A DNA stretch of 17,270 nt from Nitratifractor sp. (GTDB lineage Bacteria; Campylobacterota; Campylobacteria; Campylobacterales; Sulfurovaceae): NCBI GenBank assembly GCA_015490055.1, contig WFYP01000078.1, positions 1 through 17,270 of the forward strand, given 5' to 3'. Positions 1 through 6,747 of the stretch are shown one piece after another. Positions within the stretch are counted from its first letter, which is position 1, and the number at the start of each line of letters is the position of its first letter. A model generated the notes under the pieces. That model saw only the letters and a program-made list of their open reading frames with translations, did not search any database and was not told the DNA's origin. The translations under genes and the position numbers were made by a program.

Positions 1-269
1 AAGGGCACCTCTAAAAATAGGTGATACCCACAACATCTCTAGCTTTTCTCTAGGCTAGGCACTCTTTCGTAGTACTAGCTGGGCTAATTCAAGAAAGAGT
101 AACGACGCATAGAGGAAAGCTAGAGATGCCCGAAGGGTGGGCAATGCAAACGCAATCTTGCACAAGATATTTAAGTCATCTTAGCTTCAGCTAGGATTCA
201 TAAATCTCTTGCACAATCTTACATTTGCATTGCCCATTGTGGGTATTACCTATTATTAGAGGTGCCCTT
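1..269. repeat. Inverted-repeat-bounded element able to fold as a three-way junction
   Basis: The outer arms 1-33 and 237-269 are inverted repeats matching at 31 of 33 positions. Inside lie two long hairpins. Hairpin A pairs 34-52 with 110-128 (19 bp, one G-T wobble) and continues with a perfect 8-bp inner stem, 61-68 with 93-100. Hairpin B pairs 138-150 with 224-236 (13 bp perfect), then imperfectly inward to a small stem at 178-185 and 190-197. No ORF of note is present. The architecture fits a non-autonomous mobile element of MITE type, or a structured RNA. I cannot name the family, and a target duplication cannot be tested because the left flank is outside the window. Confidence 0.8.
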
Positions 270-463
270 AATTTTTTTGGCAATTTAAACCTTGGATTCC
301 CGTTTCCACGGGAATGACGCAGTGGCTAGCTTTAAGCTTTATACATTTTATGGAGTTAAAACTCTTAACTTAATAGCAATGTAAAAAAATATTTTATGTT
401 ACTTTTCTAAATAACTGATGGTGTGCAATAATATTAAATGTTGTATGAAGTGCGTAACATCAG
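270..463. other. AT-rich intergenic stretch without a gene
   Basis: Together with the preceding inverted-repeat element this makes 463 bases without a coding region. It contains the REP-like palindrome at 294-319 and the inverted repeat around 412-466. The rest is AT-rich sequence in which I see no convincing ORF, RNA gene or promoter. It lies downstream of the minus-strand operon ending at 464. Confidence 0.6.
294..319. repeat. REP-like palindrome
   Basis: The 8-bp arms 296-303 (attcccgt) and 308-315 (acgggaat) pair perfectly around the loop ttcc, flanked by gg and gacg. The form ggattcccg...cgggaatgacg is a widespread extragenic palindrome type in bacteria. Only this one copy is seen here, so dispersal in this genome is inferred. 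It could also act as a bidirectional transcription or mRNA-end barrier. Confidence 0.6.
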
Positions 464-466
464 TTA
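412..466. repeat. Inverted repeat overlapping the zinc-ribbon gene stop codon
   Basis: The arms 412-420 (taactgatg) and 458-466 (catcagtta) are perfect 9-bp inverted repeats around a 37-base loop. The right arm includes the stop codon of the minus-strand gene ending at 464. It sits where that operon should terminate, but there is no clean T-run directly after the stem, so it is at best a weak terminator or an mRNA 3' stabiliser. Confidence 0.35.
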
Positions 467-1567
467 ATAAGTATGAATATAGTTTGTAACTTCATGTGTA
501 TTGTAGTTATTATTTAGATAAAAAAGTCCTAAAATAACTATAGCTACTATTAATATAGTTATAAATATCTTAGTGTAACTATATGGTCTTTCTCCAAATA
601 TTTCGCCGGTTACTCCATTTATTGCAATGTTGTATTGTTTAGAATTGTAATCAAAACTACTTATCCATACTGGTAGCATGGTAACTTCAAACATCTCTTT
701 ATTGTATTGTGTATTTATAGAGTGAACTCTCTGTTCATCTCCTCCAATACTGTACAAAACATCGTTATGTATAACAGAATTCATATACTCTTTTGCCTCT
801 TGATAGCAATTTTCTAACTCTTTATTATACTCAAAACTATCAAAACCACTTAAAAATGCGGGATTGTATAACATTAATCTATTTAAGTCAAAATTGGAGA
901 CTTGTTTAACAATATCTGGTAAATCAGATTTTGAATTTATCAAAACATCATAAAAATCTCTATTTGTAGAACCTGAAACATAGTTCCAGTTTATATGTCT
1001 TTCCAATTCTGTTACAATTTGGGGTTTACCATCTATATAGACTTCTCTTTGAACTTCTACATAGTAGGCATCTCCTCGTTCTCCACTATAGTTTGTAAAT
1101 GTTTTACTATCAAAACTATAATATGGTAAATATATTGGTCTAAATTTATGCTCAAAATCTAAGAGCTTTTTTAAACTATTTGGTGCAAAAAATAGACTAC
1201 CTAGCCAGTTTTTAAATGTTTTTTTTGCCGTTTCTGTATCTATGCTAAATGGCAAAATAGAGTAGGGTTTAATACCATTAATTGGTTGAGTAACTAATGG
1301 TGTTTCGCAGTATGGGCAAGATGTAGATATTTGCTGCTTTTTAAACTCTATATCTGCACCACATCCTGGGCAATCTACGACTTTTATTTCACTACTAGCT
1401 GGTATGTTTTGGGCATTATAAATAGAGCTTTTTGCTCTTGTATAAACTGTTGCATCTATAGCTTTCGTAGTTTTACAACTTGTGCATACTAAATTAAAAC
1501 TATTAATTTTATGCACCATAAAGCTACCGCAAGATGGGCACTTAAAGGGTAGGGCACTAAATTTCAT
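464..1567 (-). CDS. Membrane-anchored double zinc-ribbon protein (YdjG-like)
   Basis: This 367-residue protein begins with two zinc ribbons. Cysteine pairs C10/C13 and C28/C31 form the first, and C66/C69 and C84/C87 the second. A long mixed alpha/beta region of unknown fold follows. It ends with one transmembrane segment at about 333-351 and a short polar tail, so the ribbons probably face the cytosol. Such proteins are sometimes annotated as helicase-like or TFIIB-type only because of the ribbon. There is no helicase motif here. Its ATG shares one base with the stop codon of the upstream SPFH gene (TAATG), which implies translational coupling and joint function. B. subtilis YdjG beside SPFH protein YdjI is the closest arrangement I recall. 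The biochemical function is unknown. Confidence 0.75.
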   Translation of the reverse strand: MKFSALPFKCPSCGSFMVHKINSFNLVCTSCKTTKAIDATVYTRAKSSIYNAQNIPASSEIKVVDCPGCGADIEFKKQQISTSCPYCETPLVTQPINGIKPYSILPFSIDTETAKKTFKNWLGSLFFAPNSLKKLLDFEHKFRPIYLPYYSFDSKTFTNYSGERGDAYYVEVQREVYIDGKPQIVTELERHINWNYVSGSTNRDFYDVLINSKSDLPDIVKQVSNFDLNRLMLYNPAFLSGFDSFEYNKELENCYQEAKEYMNSVIHNDVLYSIGGDEQRVHSINTQYNKEMFEVTMLPVWISSFDYNSKQYNIAINGVTGEIFGERPYSYTKIFITILIVAIVILGLFYLNNNYNTHEVTNYIHTY

Positions 1568-2634
1568 TATGCATTTGGTACCGGTGGTGGAGTTGTATTA
1601 AAGAAATCTGATAAAAGATTTTTAGCCTCTACCCAACCTTCTAAACCCTCTTGCCAAATATAGCTACTCTCTTTTAGCTTCCCTGTAGCAATCATATCTT
1701 TTATTACTTCTAAATCGTGTGGTCCATCTGCTTTACCATTCTTTACTATATAAAATGGCTTAACAGTAGGTACTTTCGGTGGTGTAGTAGCACTATTGCT
1801 GTTAAAACTTTTGCTAATTTCGTTAGCCATAGCCATACCAGCTCCAATAGATGCCATTTCGCTAGCTGTTCCACCTTTGCTAAGTCCTTCAGCACTCTGG
1901 TATTTCAAATTTTCGTTCAGGTCGCCAGTAACTTCTCTTGAGGTTCGCTTATCTATCGCCTCTTCTACCTCTTGTGGCAGTGATATATTTTCTACTAATA
2001 ATTTATCTAATTCTAAGCCATATTTTTCAAATTCTGGCTGTAGTTGCTCTTTTAAGAAGTTACCAAATTTTTCGTAATCTCTAGCCATATCCAAAACAGA
2101 CTTTTCATGTTCGGCTAAAATTGTTGGCAGTTTTGCTAAAATTAGATTTGTAAGCTGTGTATCTACTTCATCTACTGTAAAGTGCCCATCTGTTCCTACA
2201 ACTTCTCTTAGGAATGTTTTTGGTTCTTTAACCTTAAATTCATAACTTCCAAATGCTCTAAGGCGGACAATATCAAACTCTGTATCTCTTAATAAAATTG
2301 GATTTTTAGTTCCCCATTTTTGTGAAAATCGCTTAGTGTTAATAAAGTAAACTTCTGCTTTAAATGGTGATTCAAAACCATGGTCCCAATGTTTTAAATC
2401 TGTTAAAATTGGTAAATTGTCTGTCTCTAGTTCATATATTCCGGGAGTTAATACATCGGCAATTTCACCTTTATCTACAAAAACAGCAATTTGCGACTCT
2501 CTTACTGTAAGTTTTGCACCATATTTTATTTCGCTATCGCCTCTTGGATAACGCCATACTATTGTATCTTGTGTATTGTCTTTCCACTCTATTACATCAA
2601 TAAATTGTCCAAATAGCCAGCCAAATAGTCCCAT
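1567..2634 (-). CDS. SPFH-domain protein (YdjI-like) with C-terminal GYF_2 domain
   Basis: A 355-residue protein. The N-terminal part, residues 1-230, matches the SPFH/virion-core-like YdjI group: an opening ending IDVIEW, VRESQIAVFVDKG at about 44-56, LTPGIYELETDNLP at 62-75, SPFKAEVYFINTKRF at 89-103. A Gly/Ala/Ser-rich stretch (251-282) and a proline linker (285-292) lead to a GYF_2 module at about 293-343 (FYIVKNGKADGP, then WQEGLEGWVEA). A proline-rich tail ends the protein. No obvious signal peptide or transmembrane helix is present, so it probably assembles as an oligomer on the membrane. YdjI-like proteins often end in a zinc ribbon. Here the ribbons are on the next, coupled gene. The start ATG overlaps the telA stop by one base. 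Confidence 0.85.
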   Translation of the reverse strand: MGLFGWLFGQFIDVIEWKDNTQDTIVWRYPRGDSEIKYGAKLTVRESQIAVFVDKGEIADVLTPGIYELETDNLPILTDLKHWDHGFESPFKAEVYFINTKRFSQKWGTKNPILLRDTEFDIVRLRAFGSYEFKVKEPKTFLREVVGTDGHFTVDEVDTQLTNLILAKLPTILAEHEKSVLDMARDYEKFGNFLKEQLQPEFEKYGLELDKLLVENISLPQEVEEAIDKRTSREVTGDLNENLKYQSAEGLSKGGTASEMASIGAGMAMANEISKSFNSNSATTPPKVPTVKPFYIVKNGKADGPHDLEVIKDMIATGKLKESSYIWQEGLEGWVEAKNLLSDFFNTTPPPVPNA

Positions 2635-3776
2635 TACTTTTCCTCTACAGCTTTAGTTGTTGGCTCTTTTGCAATTTGTTCTTGTTTAGCTTTGGTTGCA
2701 ATTAGCGCCTCTTTTAGAGCTTTTTCAGTATTTGCTAGCTCAACTTCTGCTTCTGCTCTTGCTTTTTTACCCTCTTGTGTAATTCTAATAGAATCGTTTA
2801 GTGTCTCTATAAGTGTATTGTTTGCCTTTTTAATACTCTCGATATCAAATACTCCACGCTCCATTTGTTTACGAACCTCTGCATTTGCCTCTCTTAAGCC
2901 TTCGGCATTTGCTTCTAGTAAATCATTTGTTAAATCGTTAGCTTGCTTTATTGCATTTGCTGCTTCGTGGCTTCTAAAAATTGTAACAGTTTGTGCTAAT
3001 TGGTTTCTCCATAATGGTACTGTATTTACAAGAGTAGAGCCTATTTTGTTAATTAAAGATTTATCATTCTCCTGAATAAGTCTAATACTTGGCAGTGCTT
3101 GCATTGCAACTTGACGAGAGAGTTTTAAATCGTAAATTCTTCGCTCTAAGTCGTCTCTAAATCCACGAATCTCTTTAAGCTCTTGAACCGACATCATATC
3201 GTTATCTTTAGCTTTCTCTTCATATTGAGGAATTACTTTTTCCTCTAACTCTTTTAACTTTAATTCTCCAGCTTGAATATATAACTCTAACTGTCTAAAG
3301 TAATCTAAGTTAGCATCGTAAAGTTTATCTAGCGATACAACATCGGTAACTAATTTAGATTTATGCTTCTCTAAATTGTTTGCAATATCATCTATTTGGT
3401 CTTTTACCTCTTCGTATTTTTGTACAAATTTGGCTAATGGTTTTGTAGCTCCAAATAGTTTTTGCCACCAAGATAGCTTTTTGTTTGGGTTAAGTTCGTC
3501 GATATCAAAGCCTCTAATAGTTGCTACCATATTGTTTAATAAATCCCCGGTTACGCCGGTATCTTTATTTTTTACGCCTTCTAACATTTTGTTAGATATA
3601 TCGTCTAACTTCTCTTGAGCTTTTGAGCCAAAATAGATAACAGAGTTTCTATCGTTAATATCTATTTCGTTCATAGCCTCTTGTAGTTTACTTTCTTCTT
3701 CTGGTAAAACTGCTGGGGGAGTTGCCTCTTTTTTCTCTACTGTTTTTTCTACTAACTCTTTTACTTTTGTTTCCAT
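2634..3776 (-). CDS. telA: TelA-family toxic anion resistance protein
   Basis: At 380 residues it has the usual length for TelA/KlaA/YaaN (PF05816). It is highly charged and almost entirely helical, with coiled-coil potential. Recognisable parts are WWQKLFG near residue 102, the long helix with YDANLDYFRQLELYIQAGE, and VNTVPLWRNQLAQTVTIFRS before the C-terminal helices. The family was named from plasmid tellurite resistance and is associated with envelope and stress responses; the molecular activity is not settled. An AGGAG Shine-Dalgarno site ends 6 bases before the ATG and overlaps the stop of the upstream XpaC-like gene (8-base gap). B. subtilis also pairs xpaC with the TelA gene yaaN, which supports both calls. 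Confidence 0.9.
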   Translation of the reverse strand: METKVKELVEKTVEKKEATPPAVLPEEESKLQEAMNEIDINDRNSVIYFGSKAQEKLDDISNKMLEGVKNKDTGVTGDLLNNMVATIRGFDIDELNPNKKLSWWQKLFGATKPLAKFVQKYEEVKDQIDDIANNLEKHKSKLVTDVVSLDKLYDANLDYFRQLELYIQAGELKLKELEEKVIPQYEEKAKDNDMMSVQELKEIRGFRDDLERRIYDLKLSRQVAMQALPSIRLIQENDKSLINKIGSTLVNTVPLWRNQLAQTVTIFRSHEAANAIKQANDLTNDLLEANAEGLREANAEVRKQMERGVFDIESIKKANNTLIETLNDSIRITQEGKKARAEAEVELANTEKALKEALIATKAKQEQIAKEPTTKAVEEK

Positions 3777-3784
3777 ATTATCTC

Positions 3785-4606
3785 CTAATTTTTTAATTGT
3801 TGTTTAAGTGAATCTATCTGTACATCTAAATCGAAAACATCATTAGATTTTAACCTATCTAACTCTTTGTTAAACCTGCTAGAGGCATCATTAAGAAGCT
3901 CTATTAATCTAACACGATAGCTATCGTCTAAATTGTGCCCTTCTATAGAGTTATACTTATCTACCACATCTTTAATGCCATCTAAATATACAACCATAAA
4001 TTTTCTAGCGACCCTTATATCTTTTGGGTCTTCTTCTATAGTTTTAAGAATATCTTTAGCCCTAATTGTGGCTTTATTAATTGCATCTTTTAACTCTAAA
4101 TCTTCTATACTATCTTTTGTATTTTCGATTGCTTTTATCTTATCTTCTGCTTCTGATAGTTCGGCTAACAATTTGTCGTAATTAACACCACTTTCGTTTG
4201 GTAATTTATCTACACTTGGGTCTTTACCATAATACATAATAGTTCCAGCAGTTGCAAGTATCGGTAAGGCAATACTGTTTATTATATTTAAGTGGTCAAT
4301 CATAATAGCTAAAAATAGTGCAGTAACTCCAAGCCCAATAGCCCCTAGTGTTTTAAATTTATATTTTGGTGCTTTAGTTATTTTTGCTTTGTTGTAATTA
4401 TACTCTTCTAATAATCCGCGATTTATTAAATTGATAGAGCCATAAAGCATAGCAAAAGCTATTAACTTTAAAACCATTAAAGCGTATGAACCTGCAACAA
4501 GAGATACAATAGTAGAAGCAAACATTGGTATTAAAAAAATATATAAAAATATTGCACTTGGTGCCTTATCTTTTTTTGTAAATGTCATTCTTTTTGCTTT
4601 TGCCAT
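3785..4606 (-). CDS. xpaC: XpaC-like membrane protein with cytosolic helical domain
   Basis: From the ATG at 4606 this is 273 residues. Residues 19-60 and about 85-128 are hydrophobic and probably form four membrane segments in two hairpins. The remaining residues, about 140-273, are charged and helical. This plan and the neighbouring TelA gene match XpaC, historically named for 5-bromo-4-chloroindolyl phosphate hydrolysis, although no phosphatase motif is visible. A longer reading from position 4624 would need a TTG start and would overlap the 24-codon ORF upstream. The ATG at 4606 lies one base after that ORF's stop (TAATATG), so I prefer it. A GGAG lies 12 bases upstream, rather far, which again points to coupled translation. 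Confidence 0.8.
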   Translation of the reverse strand: MAKAKRMTFTKKDKAPSAIFLYIFLIPMFASTIVSLVAGSYALMVLKLIAFAMLYGSINLINRGLLEEYNYNKAKITKAPKYKFKTLGAIGLGVTALFLAIMIDHLNIINSIALPILATAGTIMYYGKDPSVDKLPNESGVNYDKLLAELSEAEDKIKAIENTKDSIEDLELKDAINKATIRAKDILKTIEEDPKDIRVARKFMVVYLDGIKDVVDKYNSIEGHNLDDSYRVRLIELLNDASSRFNKELDRLKSNDVFDLDVQIDSLKQQLKN

Positions 4607-4607
4607 A

Positions 4608-4682
4608 TTAAAAACTAGCTCCAATCGTATAGGTTAAAGAGTATAGTAAAAATATAAATCCAAATAGTTTATAATAACTCAT
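4608..4682 (-). CDS. Putative 24-residue membrane microprotein, first ORF of the operon
   Basis: ATG at 4682-4680, stop TAA at 4610-4608. The short product starts MSYYKLFGF, has one hydrophobic stretch (about residues 6-22) and ends GASF. It has a good AAGGA Shine-Dalgarno site at 4693-4689, six bases before the ATG, better than that of the next gene. It lies directly after the predicted promoter and ends one base before the XpaC-like ATG. It could encode a single-pass microprotein partner of XpaC, or act only as a translational leader. I do not recognise its sequence. Confidence 0.55.
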   Translation of the reverse strand: MSYYKLFGFIFLLYSLTYTIGASF

Positions 4683-4700
4683 TTTAAATCCTTTTTAGCT

Positions 4701-4708
4701 ATTATAAT
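4701..4708. promoter_or_regulatory. Shared palindromic -10 element of divergent promoters
   Basis: The octamer attataat is its own reverse complement. Read on the plus strand it gives TATAAT at 4703-4708, preceded by a cctttttagc T-tract, with pepD's GGAG at 4726-4729 and ATG at 4735. Read on the minus strand it gives TATAAT at 4706-4701, preceded by T-rich sequence, with AAGGA at 4693-4689 and the microprotein ATG at 4682. The minus-strand leader would be only about a dozen bases, so a TATATT-type box slightly further upstream is an alternative. Confidence 0.55.
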
Positions 4709-4734
4709 ATAAAAATATATAAAATGGAGAATGT

Positions 4735-5991
4735 ATGAACAAAATAATAGATATTTTTTTAGAAATCACTCAAATACCCCGCTGTAGCTTTCAAACCCAA
4801 AAAATGGAAGAATATTTAATTGCAAAAGCAAAAGAGTATGATTATATGGTAAAAGTTGATAGTGCAAAAAATATATTAGTAAGTTCTAATAAACCCAAAA
4901 TATGCTTACAAGCACACTACGATATGGTATGCGTAGGCGATGCTCCAAAAATAGAGCCAGTTATTGAAGGCAATATATTAAAAGCCAAAAACTCTAGCTT
5001 AGGTGCAGATAATGGAATTGCAATAGCGATGATGTTACAGTTAATTCAAGAGGGAATCGAAGCAGAATTTCTATTTACTAATGATGAAGAGGTAGGCTTA
5101 ATAGGTGCAGGAAATTTAGAGCTAGATATAAAGAGCAAATATTTGCTAAACTTAGATAGCGAAGATGAACAAGAAGTATATATAGGTTGTGCAGGTGGCG
5201 TAGATTTAAAACTAATAAAAGAGTTGCAAAGTAGTAGATGCGATGGGTACTTTTATGAACTAAATATAAGTGGTTTACCCGGTGGACACTCTGGCGTAGA
5301 TATAGACAAAAACATACCAAATGCTATAGTAGAACTTGCAAAATTTATTAAAAGTAACGACTGTAAGGTAGCAACATTTAAAGGTGGAGAGAGAATAAAC
5401 TCTATACCAGTAAATGCAAAAGCCGTAGTTTGTAGCGATAAAAAGCTAGAGAGCAACAATTTGGTTAATGTAAAAGAAGTACCACTAGTGGAAGTTAGCA
5501 ATTTTAATGCAGAAGAGCTATCAGATATGCCTAATGGTGTACTAGAGGTGAACGAAGAGTTCGAAGTAGTACAAAGTAGTAGCAATTTAGCTTTAGTCGA
5601 TATAAACCAAAATCAAGCAAATATAGAGATAAGTTACAGAAGCCTAAACAATAACGACTTAGAAAATATTACAAAATTAGCCAAAGAGGCATATGAATTA
5701 TTAGGCTATAAAGTAGAGCTAAACGATAAATACCCCAGCTGGAGCCCAGAGATAAACGACTTTACAAGCTTGGTACAAAATGCCGTAAAAAAAGTATATG
5801 GAAATTGCCAAACCAAAGTAATCCACGCTGGCTTAGAGTGCGGACTCTTAAGCCAAAAGCTCCCAAATATAAAAATGGCATCCATAGGTCCAAACATTCG
5901 CTTTCCGCACTCGATTAGGGAGTATGTCGAGATAGATTCGGTGGAGAGAACTTATGAAGTTGTTAAAGAGGTTATAAATACACTTAAATAA
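4735..5991 (+). CDS. pepD: Aminoacyl-histidine dipeptidase (M20 metallopeptidase, PepD-like)
   Basis: A cytosolic two-zinc dipeptidase of 418 residues that would cleave Xaa-His and other dipeptides. The M20 signature residues are present: H61 and D63 in LQAHYDMVC, D92 in LGADNGIA, the catalytic/metal pair E118-E119 in TNDEEVG, D141 in LNLDSED, and late H364 in HAGLECGLL. GLPGGHSGVDI near residue 178 belongs to the lid or dimerisation domain, typical of PepD. It is shorter than E. coli PepD (about 485 residues) but colinear with it. GGAG lies five bases before the ATG. The gene ends 3 bases from the convergent nth gene, with no terminator between them. Confidence 0.93.
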   Translation: MNKIIDIFLEITQIPRCSFQTQKMEEYLIAKAKEYDYMVKVDSAKNILVSSNKPKICLQAHYDMVCVGDAPKIEPVIEGNILKAKNSSLGADNGIAIAMMLQLIQEGIEAEFLFTNDEEVGLIGAGNLELDIKSKYLLNLDSEDEQEVYIGCAGGVDLKLIKELQSSRCDGYFYELNISGLPGGHSGVDIDKNIPNAIVELAKFIKSNDCKVATFKGGERINSIPVNAKAVVCSDKKLESNNLVNVKEVPLVEVSNFNAEELSDMPNGVLEVNEEFEVVQSSSNLALVDINQNQANIEISYRSLNNNDLENITKLAKEAYELLGYKVELNDKYPSWSPEINDFTSLVQNAVKKVYGNCQTKVIHAGLECGLLSQKLPNIKMASIGPNIRFPHSIREYVEIDSVERTYEVVKEVINTLK

Positions 5992-5994
5992 AAA

Positions 5995-6666
5995 TTACCC
6001 TTTAGCCTTAAACCCCTCTTTACTTTTGCAGTACTCTTTTAAAATACAATCTTCACACTCTGGGTTTATGGCTTTGCATTTGTAGCGTCCAAAAAGTACC
6101 ATGGCTTGGTGTAGTTGGTGGAGGTTGGTTTTGAATTTTTTGGATAGGTCGGCTTCGGTGGCTTTGGCGGTTGTGGATTTGCTTAAGCCTAAGCGGTGGG
6201 CAACGCGAAATACATGGGTATCTACTGCCATAAGGTTTGCTCCTGTGTACTCTATTAATACAACATTTGCAGTTTTTTGTCCTACACCGGCTAGTTTTAC
6301 TAACTCTTTTTGCTCCAGTGGTATTTCGCCGTTAAAATCCTCTTCGACCATTTTTGCTAGAGCTATTAAGTTTTTTGCTTTATTATTAAAGAAAGAGCAA
6401 CTTTTTATAATCTCTTTGACATCATCTAAATTGGCATTTGATAACTCTTTTGTGCTTGGGTACTTAGCAAATAGTGCTGGTGTTATAATATTAACCCGTT
6501 TATCGGTACATTGAGCTGATAGTAGTACTGAAACTATCAGTTCGTACAGGTTTTTATAGTTTAGTTCGGTTACTGAGTCTGGATAGTTTTTTAAAAAAAT
6601 CTTTTTTATCTCTTCTATCTCTTGCTTATTTGCTAGTTTTGGATATTTTGTTATTTTTTTTGTCAT
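5995..6666 (-). CDS. nth: Endonuclease III (DNA glycosylase/AP lyase)
   Basis: A 223-residue base-excision repair enzyme that removes oxidised pyrimidines and nicks the abasic site. Helix-hairpin-helix residues LAGVGQKTA hold the catalytic lysine K131. D149 lies in AVDTHVFRV. The C-terminal iron-sulfur ligands C197, C204, C207 and C213 show the C-X6-C-X2-C-X5-C spacing typical of Nth. The length is close to that of E. coli Nth (211). It is divergent from peb4 with an 81-base gap; the ribosome site is weak (AGG five bases upstream). The position next to peb4 and fba, as recalled for C. jejuni, supports the assignment. Confidence 0.96.
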   Translation of the reverse strand: MTKKITKYPKLANKQEIEEIKKIFLKNYPDSVTELNYKNLYELIVSVLLSAQCTDKRVNIITPALFAKYPSTKELSNANLDDVKEIIKSCSFFNNKAKNLIALAKMVEEDFNGEIPLEQKELVKLAGVGQKTANVVLIEYTGANLMAVDTHVFRVAHRLGLSKSTTAKATEADLSKKFKTNLHQLHQAMVLFGRYKCKAINPECEDCILKEYCKSKEGFKAKG

Positions 6667-6701
6667 TTTTACCTACATTAATGAATTATTACAAATTACA
6701 T

Positions 6702-6711
6702 TAGTATACTA
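6702..6711. promoter_or_regulatory. Perfect 10-bp palindrome giving back-to-back -10 boxes for nth and peb4
   Basis: The decamer tagtatacta contains TATACT on the plus strand (6705-6710) and on the minus strand (6708-6703). Predicted transcription starts would be near 6717 for peb4 and near 6696 for nth. Both would give leaders of about 30 bases, almost symmetric about the palindrome. No -35 hexamer is evident on either side, as is usual for sigma-70 promoters in Campylobacterota. Confidence 0.6.
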
Positions 6712-6747
6712 TCATTAAAATTTTCAAGAATTGTTTAAGGAGAGTTA

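Noticed and set aside
1..269. CRISPR array, tRNA or integron attC site
   Set aside because: There are no regularly spaced direct repeats, no cloverleaf with an anticodon stem and CCA end, and no attC-type R' and R'' core boxes that I can identify.
2692..3075. 127-codon plus-strand ORF inside the TelA gene, and similar opposite-strand ORFs at 1717-2077, 3376-3618, 3933-4181, 6101-6514 and 13744-14034
   Set aside because: These are mirror frames of conserved genes, with no ribosome sites and composition dictated by the real coding strand.
4607..4624. Longer XpaC-like reading frame starting at 4624
   Set aside because: It needs a TTG start and overlaps the well-supported 24-codon ORF. The ATG at 4606 is better placed for coupling.
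5078..5897. Minus-strand ORFs within pepD
   Set aside because: They overlap a complete M20 peptidase with all metal ligands and have no independent support.
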